In this document: positions 1 to 7,800 of the stretch, one piece after another
Position numbering within the stretch: position 1 is the first letter of the stretch
Layout: every line of letters starts with the position of its first letter
Source: an uncultured Pedobacter sp.
GTDB taxonomy: Bacteria; Bacteroidota; Bacteroidia; Sphingobacteriales; Sphingobacteriaceae
Length of the DNA stretch: 11,724 bases
Direction: 5' to 3'
NCBI GenBank assembly: GCA_946478755.1
Contig: CAMLDJ010000165.1
Span: 1 to 11,724 of the forward strand
The notes under the pieces: model-generated
Told to the model about the DNA's origin: nothing
The model's input: only the letters and a program-made list of their open reading frames with translations
Database searches by the model: none
Translations under genes and position numbers: made by a program

Positions 1-439
1 CAGGCATGCCGAAAACACACTTTTTACAGGGTAATTTAATTTCATACGGTTTAATTTGTAAGGGTATATATCATAATAAATATCGTCACAACATTTGTTC
101 TGTTAGCAGGGGTAGTTTTGTTATATTTTATAGACATACAAATCTTTATATAATACTCTATAAACTCCATTTTATGAGCATGAAAATCCAATTTATACTT
201 TCATAACTCATCGTCTTTATCCCTGGCAAAAAATATAATTTGGCAATAGTCATGATTGTGAGTTAGTGGACTATAATTCTTTTATCCAAAAATTCAGTGC
301 TCTTAATAGCGCGCTCATTTTTTATAGTTTCTGGCAAGGGTGTCATCTAAAATATGCATTAATAAATTCAACCAGGTTATTACGGTCTGCCCGATAGACA
401 ACAAACACCAAATGATATACCCAGAACCTAAATTTAGAT
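1..439. other. AT-rich stretch with no supported gene
   Basis: This stretch downstream of porV holds no gene I can support. A plus-strand frame at 6-206 has unremarkable composition, no recognisable motif and no start signal. On the minus strand an ATG at 43-45 opens a 15-codon frame that runs off the left edge with a Lys-containing, mildly hydrophobic start, so it could be the beginning of a next gene, but it is too short to judge. I found no convincing terminator for porV here; the only inverted repeat noticed near its end (385-399) has 4-bp arms. The sequence is visibly richer in A and T than the flanking coding DNA, as expected for intergenic DNA in this group. Confidence 0.6.
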
Positions 440-1615
440 TTACTTAAACCTGTTGAACCTTGTTTGTATCCCGAACCGCAGGGTATTCCTAAGGGGATTA
501 TAACCCGATCCTACCAAATATGAAAAATCAAGGGAAAGGCTACTATAATGGACTCCAAGGCCAAGGGTAAGGTAAGAGGTATTGGCTTTTTCGGGGTGCT
601 GGTACAAGTAACCAGCCCTGAGGTACAGCGTCTCTTTGAAGCTCATTTCTGCGCCCGTTGATATGCCAACCTCTTTTAATTCTTCACGAAAGCCCCCTGG
701 AGCGTCACTGAAAGAGCCTAGAATCCCTGATGGCACCGAACGGTCAGGATCCCGGCCCTTTACTATATACCCATCGGGGCCGTAAATTGGCTGCGTTGGA
801 GCCATCAGTTTATTAAAATCAAGCAATAATGTAAGCTTGTTCTGGCCTTCGCCTATTTTAAGTGCAGATCCTATCTTCATATTTGCAGGAAGGAAGTAAG
901 ACTGGGCAGTATTGCGATAGCTCATTTTTGTGCCGATATTGGACAAGTTAAGGCCAAAGCTTAAAACCGCAGGAGTGCCTGCCAGCGTTATATCCGATTT
1001 CTGAAAAGCAGAAATATCTACAGCCAGGGCTTTTCCCGAGCCCCTGTTTCCATTAACTGTTCCTCCGCCAAAAAGGTTACTGCTGATATACCGTACATTT
1101 CCGCCAAGAGCGAAATCCGGACCAAGCCTGAGCGAATAGCCAAGATCGAATGCAGCTTCACTGGGGCTATAAACACCGAGATTCTGAAAATTTTCGTCGC
1201 TGAAATTAATATCCCCCATAGAAAAATACCTAATGGATGCAGATACTGTATTCCGCTGGTTCACCCTATAATACCCGCTAAGGTATGAAATACTCATATC
1301 AGGGGCCAGCTGCTTGAGCCAGGGGCTATAAGAGCAGGAAATACCGAAATCTCCCTCTGTGAGAAATGCAAGTGCAGATGTATTCATAACAGTAGAATTG
1401 GCATCAGGATCAAGGGCCACGCCAGCATTTCCCATTGCTCCTGATCTTGGCTGTGGCGTAATCAATAGGAATGGTACCGCAGTGTAAATATTGTTCCTGG
1501 CACTGGCATCTGTCTGGATACCGTTTATAGACTGAGCAGATACTGCTTGATGCAAAAGAATCAGAATTAATAAAGTCCACTTTTTAGTAGACACCTGGTT
1601 TGATCGTATTTTCAT
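440..1615 (-). CDS. porV: Type IX secretion system outer membrane protein PorV
   Basis: PorV (also called LptO) is an outer-membrane beta-barrel of the type IX secretion system. In the family it collects cargo carrying a C-terminal sorting domain from the translocon and passes it to the PorU sortase/attachment complex. The 391-residue product has a signal peptide (about residues 1-27, ending VSA before QS) and family-typical stretches: FLLI near the mature N-terminus followed by GAMGNAG, the YFSMGDINF strand, FLPAN(M)KIG, the DFNKLMAPT strand, SFSDAPGGFREELKE, and a C-terminal strand ending in TLRFGIQTRF. Length fits the family. I chose the ATG at 1613-1615; an in-frame GTG 11 codons upstream would put polar residues before the signal peptide. 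The gene lies downstream of a giant T9SS cargo gene with a terminator between them, and no porU is visible. Family assignment is firm; whether this is the main copy or a paralogue cannot be told here. Confidence 0.9.
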   Translation of the reverse strand: MKIRSNQVSTKKWTLLILILLHQAVSAQSINGIQTDASARNNIYTAVPFLLITPQPRSGAMGNAGVALDPDANSTVMNTSALAFLTEGDFGISCSYSPWLKQLAPDMSISYLSGYYRVNQRNTVSASIRYFSMGDINFSDENFQNLGVYSPSEAAFDLGYSLRLGPDFALGGNVRYISSNLFGGGTVNGNRGSGKALAVDISAFQKSDITLAGTPAVLSFGLNLSNIGTKMSYRNTAQSYFLPANMKIGSALKIGEGQNKLTLLLDFNKLMAPTQPIYGPDGYIVKGRDPDRSVPSGILGSFSDAPGGFREELKEVGISTGAEMSFKETLYLRAGYLYQHPEKANTSYLTLGLGVHYSSLSLDFSYLVGSGYNPLRNTLRFGIQTRFNRFK

Positions 1616-1650
1616 AGTGTTAGATATATAAATGTGGATCGATTGCACAT
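1612..1650 (-). other. Mini reading frame overlapping the porV start by ATGA
   Basis: A 12-codon frame (MCNRSTFIYLTL, then TGA) starts at the ATG at 1648-1650, and its stop codon shares the bases ATGA with the chosen porV start. Such overlaps can couple translation of a short leader to the downstream gene. This is a sequence observation only; an upstream ATG before any stop in this frame is expected by chance in roughly a quarter of starts beginning ATGA. Confidence 0.2.
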
Positions 1651-1751
1651 TAAGTTTCGATGAGCGCTTATTATCGTTAAAGCATTTTTACTGGATTCCC
1701 TTTCTCAAAGCAGTTTTAACAGGTAAGTTAAAATACCCACTGGCCATACTT

Positions 1752-1789
1752 AAAAACAGGAAGGGCATCAATTAAAAGCGCCCTTCCTG
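1752..1789 (-). terminator. Rho-independent terminator of the giant lyase-like gene
   Basis: CAGGAAGGGC (1757-1766) is perfectly complementary to GCCCTTCCTG (1780-1789), giving a 10-bp GC-rich stem with a 13-nt loop. On the minus strand the stem is followed by five T (complement of 1752-1756). It lies about 25 bases past the stop codon of the 2288-residue gene and upstream of porV, so it probably ends or attenuates transcription between the two genes. Confidence 0.8.
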
Positions 1790-1813
1790 AACGGATAAAA
1801 ATTAAATCAAAGA

Positions 1814-4800
1814 CTAATTGATAAGCACTTTGCCTGCATACTGGTTATTAAGTAGCAGAATATAAAGCCCAGCAGATATCTGCCGCTGTAACTGCACTTC
1901 TATATCGCCTGAATTGTTAACCGCAGATTTTGAATACACGGTGCGCCCGGTTAAATCTACTAACTTCACTTCTACTTCCTTCTTTAACAGGTTTGCAGTT
2001 GTGGTAATATTAAACCTGTTGTTTGTTACCGGGTTTGGATAAATTACGATACTGCTGGCTAAATTAATGTTGGATTCTTTCGGTGCTGTAATAGCCAACT
2101 GGTTATTTGTACCGGTAGGCACTGTGCCATAAATCAATTCTCCCTTGTAGTAAACACACACATGGTTATTTTCAGCAAAATTGCCCGTCTGGTAAGAATG
2201 ATCATTTAACTGGTTAAACGCTGACCAGTCTGACTTGGCAATCCGGTACTGGATGTTTCCTGTTTCACTTAAGGGATGCAGCTTACCGGCACTCGAATCT
2301 ACTTTCAGTTCCAGATATGCACCACCATTAGTGCCTATTGACGGACTTATAGCCACAAACTGCCCCTGAATTTTAGACACTCCCAAATTGGCATAGTCTA
2401 CCCAGAAGTTCAGGCCTGCTGCACTTTCAGGGGTAAAGAAATACCTGATGGAAATATCTTTGTAATCTACTGGAGTATTGCCTGTGTTCTCTAGCTTTAA
2501 ATAGGTGCTGATTGTGCTGCTTCCAGCACTTTTACCCTCTGTAAGTACTTTTACACTTTTGGTTTCGGTTATCAGCGCTGGCTCATTTCCCCAGATCAGG
2601 GTTCCGTTACGGTATAAGGTAATTTTGCTATTGTCAGCGTAGGTAGAACCTGTACGATAAGAAAAGTCGTTACTTTCGGTTAAGTTTGCCCAGTTTGAGT
2701 TGGCAAGGCCCGATTCGATAATGCCTGAACTGGCACCAGCGCTAAGTGTTCCTGCGGTAGCATCAAAACTGTATTCGATATAGCCATATGCATCGTTTCT
2801 TGGCTGAGGTAACGCAACATATTTGGTTTTAACCTTGCTGTTGCCCATCTGGGCATAATCTATCCAGGTATTAATGCCTGCAAAATTTTCTGCCGTAAGC
2901 CAGTAACGGACTGTAAGTATGTTATAACTGGTTGAAATGGTATCTCCGTTTACGATCTTTAGCTTTGGCCTGATTACATTGTTCGATTGCTGTCCGTTAT
3001 CACCATCAGCCGATAAAACCTTTAGATTTAAAGGCAGTATAGTCAGGTTTTGTGTAACACTGGCAGAATTGTATGTTTCATTTCCGGGCTGACTGGCTGT
3101 AAATACCGTAGTTCCGGCTTTTAAAATGCGTGCTACGCCATTTATAACTGTAGCGACACGCTCGTCCGAACTGCTAAAGCTTACAGGAATACCCGAAGAA
3201 GCAGCGGCCTCAAGGGCAAAATCAGCATCACCCAGAACTTTCGGGGCAATGGCAGCAAAGCTTATAGTTTGTACATTTTTAACTGTTAATGCCTGGCTTA
3301 TCGGCTGTGCTGCCGAATAATCTGTATTGCCAGCCTGTGATGCGGTAATGTTCGAAGTTCCGGCAGCTACAATATGTATTTTTCCATCCACAATGGTAGC
3401 CACCGATAAATCTGAACTTGTATAAGTTACCGGAAGACCCGATGTTGCAGTAGCAGCAGGATCAAAATCGGCATCTCCCTGTCCTTTTTCTGCCAGTACA
3501 TTAAATATAATATTCTGGCCCGCCTTCATATTTTGAGCAATCTCTGCAGCGGTTAAGGCCCTGCTGTAGATTTTAAATTCGTCAATCGAACCATTAAACA
3601 ACGGATCGTTAAACTGCGATTTACCCAGATAATTCAGCGTTGTGCTGCCAATAGCAGAAGGCTTTATTGTAAGACCCGTATTGGAAGCAACAGCAGTTCC
3701 GTTGACATACATTGTGCAAGTATTGCCAGATTGGGTAATGGCAAAGTGGGTCCAGGTATTGAGCGGTAAAGTATAATTATAACTTACAACCTGCTCCGCT
3801 CCTCCATTTTTAATGGCATAACGCATTACATTGGCACTTCCTGCCTGAATTGATAAAAACATATATTTAGTGGTTCCGGTACCAAAATCAAACACACGCA
3901 TCCAGTTTGTCTTGGCATCCATCTTTAACCATGTCGAAATGGTGAAATCATTTAAAGTGCTAACTATTCCTGTTGGAAGCGTGGCATAAGCGTTGGCTGT
4001 CCCATCCAGTTTAAGTGATGTTCCGTACTTTCCGGAGTTCCGGGTTGCTGTGGCTGCTAAGCTGCCATGAGTAGCTCCCCAGCTATCGATCCCCCGTACG
4101 CCGCTGGCTTCGTCAAATTTCAGGTAAGTTAACTGACCCACATTTGGTGTTGCCAGCACCTCTACGCTTGAAGGCATTTCTCCTACGCTGTCAACCGCTG
4201 CAACTACATAATAATAAGAAGTTCCATTGCTGATATTGGTGTCGATGAATTTTGTAGCGCCTACATTTGCTATGGTGGTATAAGGTCCGCCTGAAGTGGC
4301 CGAACGCTTAACATTATAACTAAAGTTTTGAATAGCATCCCATTCGATGATGTTCTTAGCATCGCCAGAGGCAACCAGAACGTCTTCTACTGTAGTATTC
4401 AGGATCCTTAATGAAAGGGTTGCAGTATCTGCTCCAGTCTCGTTTGAAACGGTTAATGTAACATTAAAAAGTCCGGCTTCGGTTGGAATTCCGGATATTA
4501 CACCCGTAGCAGCATTTACACTCAATCCGGCAGGAAGACCAGTGGCATTAAAGCTCGTCGGTGATTTAAGCGCGGTAATCGCATAAGAAAAATTCTTGCC
4601 TATGAGTGCAGTATCGGCCAATGCACTGATAATTGTTATGGGAATGGTTCTATCGTCAAGCAATTGTATATCATTACCCGATCCTCCTTTATAAGTAATA
4701 CGGAAATTATAGCTGCCTGCCGAAATAAGTGACATCTCAGGAAGATGCTTGAAAATACCGTTGATTTGATTAGCGCCCGTATTGTCTAAAATAGTAAAGT

Positions 4801-7800
4801 TTGTACCCGATGGCAATGAACCTGAAACAAGGTTATTTAATACCAATTTTGACTGGTTTAATGAAGCACCGCCTGCAATCACTTTGTCAGACGTAGCAGC
4901 TGGACCATTCACATCAACTTTATAGGTTGCATCCGTATTTAGGGTAATAAGTCCTGTTGTACTTAAAGTACCGATGGTTCCATCAGTGCCTGGCACTAAT
5001 GTAGCTCCAGTACCCGAACCGGTACCGATGGTTATCGTACTGGTATTTTTTCCACCTCCACCTAACGAGCCTTGTTTGGCAATAATAGGGCTATTATATG
5101 TACCTGCAGAACCGTTATTTAATAAAAATGTTCCGTTTAAAATAGTTGTTGTTCCTCCAAAAGTACTATTTCCTGAGAAAGTTAGGATTCCTGTTCCAAC
5201 TTTTTCTACTGAAAGTGTACCAGCCGCATTTGCCATTGTTCCACTAAAATTTGAATTGGTATTCAATGCTCCAATCCTGATAATAGGTGTTCCTGCAACA
5301 TTACTGCGGATACCGCCCCTTCCTGAAAGCGAACCGAATTCAAGGGCTCCGGTACCAAACATAATCCGATGGCAATCTGTACCCTGAGCATCCAATAACC
5401 AGTTAGCGTTCGCACTGCCCGATTGTGGCGCAGCAAAAGCCAAGCGGTGGCTTCCACTGCGCAGTTTGGTAATAAAAGTCCCGGTGAAGCCGCTATTATC
5501 GCCGTAGAGAGTAACAGTGGCATAGTTATCAGATCCATCATTATATAGTCCCCCACCTCCCGAAATTTTTCCATATAAATTTAAATGTCCCAGGCGCTCA
5601 TAAAGGAATCCGCTTTTACCTGCCGGAACTTCAATATCGTTATACAAAGTGGCCGTTTCGGTAGTTAATCCGGTATACAGCGCACCACCTTCCATGATGA
5701 TTTTTCCCGTTCCCAAAGGGCCACTGGTTGGAGCACTCGGTGCGCCTGTACCTATACCCATAACCTGGATACCATCAGTTGAACCCCAGGCATAACCTCT
5801 TGTTCCCTGGATAATTGTATTACCTGAATACGTATTTGCCCCAGACATTACAAGTGCCGAAGTTCCTGTTTTAAGTAAACTTCCTGTTCCGCTTACAATG
5901 CCATTTAGCTCAATGCTGTTTGTTTTTGCAGCCACATTTAATTGTCCGCCCAAAATGATAGGCATGGTTAATTTTTCGGGATTTGATGAGTTGTTAACCA
6001 GGTCGTTCTTTAACGTTAAAGCATTACCCGAAATAGTATAAGCATTTGCTTCGGTTTCAAATTGAATTCTCGATGCTATTATACCGTTTATATCGTTGGT
6101 CAGTAGTGAATCTGTAGTTGCATTGAATGTTAATATGGCAGGATTTACCGGAAGCGCATTTCCGATCCAGTTGCTGGCCAGATTTAACGAATCTGTAAGT
6201 GGTGTTGAGCTCCATACCGAAGAACTTGCGCCCGGAACGCCAAAGCTTTCGGGTGAATTGGCACTTTCCTTTGTGCTTCCTACAGAAGAAAGCACATAAT
6301 AATATGGGCTGCCACTGGTAACAGCTGTATCTTCGTAGGCGGAAGTGCTAACCGTTGCAATGGTGGTATAAGGGCCACCACTTACTGTACCACGTTTCAC
6401 CTTGTACGAAACAGCGCCTAAAACTGCATCCCATGTAAGGTTGATCCGGTCGCTTTGATTAACTACTGTAGGCCGGCTGGGAATTGCTGGAGGCACAGAT
6501 GCGAAAACTTCGCTGGAATTACCACTTTCCATATTGCCTGTAAATGCCGTAATAACATAATAATTATTTACTTCAGGTGCAGGAGCCGGATCTGTAAAAC
6601 TGGTGAGGGTAATAGCTGCCTGAATAGTGGTATATGGCCCTCCTGCTGTTAGCGAACGTTTTACCGAATAACTGGTAGCATTGGCTGAAGCTGGCCAGCT
6701 CAGTTTGATCTGTGTACCATTAACAACAGATACCGTAACCGGAGCGGGTGCTACAGGCGCCTGGTTATTGAGCACTTTCAGGATCAAAGTTGCAGTGCCG
6801 CTACCGCTGGTATTAGTGGCAGTTAGTGTTACTTCACTTTGTCCTAGCGCCGTAGGCGTACCCGATATTATACCGGTAGCTGCATCCAGGCTAAGCCCTG
6901 CAGGTAAACCGCTGGCACTATAAGCTGTAGGATTAGCACTGGCATTGATGTTGTAACTGAAGGGTAGGCCAATGGTAGTTGTGGCAGTGGTAGCACTGCT
7001 AATCTCCGGAGATCCCGCCGGTGCAGATTGGCTATAACCTACATTACTGAACGTGGCTGTATTATGTAACGATGTATTATTAGAGATGGTGTAAAAACCG
7101 AGGTACAGTTGTGCAGGGAAACCGGTTGCTGAATACCAGCAACTAAGATTCGTCCAGTTAACGCCATCCTGTGAGTGGTATGCAAATATGCGTGTGTTTA
7201 CACGTTCAATTTTTAACCACCAGGGGGCTTTGGGCTGTCCATGCCTTCCGATACCGCCATTTGCCCCAAGAAAAAGATCCCAAAAAGGGGAACCAGGCGC
7301 TAATGATTCGCGTATCATAACACCGCAGCCTCCGGTAGTAAGCGACATATTATCAACCTTTACAACCAGACCTGCATCGCCGCTCATTTTTTTAAAGCTA
7401 AAACTGAAGGCATTACTGGTGGAATTTCCGGCACCTTTTATTGTCCAGATCCCGTTATTGAAGGATGCGCTGCCTGCCAGTCCGGGGTTACCAATATCAA
7501 TATTGGTTAGGTTATTTACTGGCTGCACGTGCTCTGAAGGATAAAACACTGGCGGCAAAATAACCGCAGTAGAAGTATCGGATGATTTCAGATACAAGAA
7601 ATCTCCTCCTGCTCCACCTAAAGCAGCCCGCATCCTATCGGTATGAGGGGTAGGTATTCCCTTACGCCTGTTATATGCATTATGAATGATATTGGTCATG
7701 TCGCCACGCCTTTCTCCCGGCATAATTCCCCAGTTGGTCCAATAACTGGCATAACCGCCAAAGGGGATATAGGTCATGCTAGCCCCATCAAAAGCATATT

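Noticed and set aside
1..45. Minus-strand ATG opening a 15-codon frame that runs off the left edge
   Set aside because: Could be the start of another exported protein, but 15 codons are too few to support a gene call.
6..206. 66-codon plus-strand frame in the left intergenic region
   Set aside because: No recognisable motif, unlikely composition for a protein, AT-rich setting and opposite strand to every real gene.
385..399. GTCT/AGAC inverted repeat as a porV terminator
   Set aside because: Only 4-bp arms with no T tract; not distinguishable from chance.
1616..1648. GTG start extending porV by 11 codons
   Set aside because: Adds residues before a complete signal peptide starting at the ATG at 1613-1615.
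4974..5387. 137-codon plus-strand frame
   Set aside because: Lies antisense inside the beta-helix region; Pro/Val-rich translation is what the reverse of Gly/Thr/Asn repeats gives.
5263..5574. 103-codon minus-strand frame in another phase
   Set aside because: Fully inside the giant gene, no family features; shadow frame.
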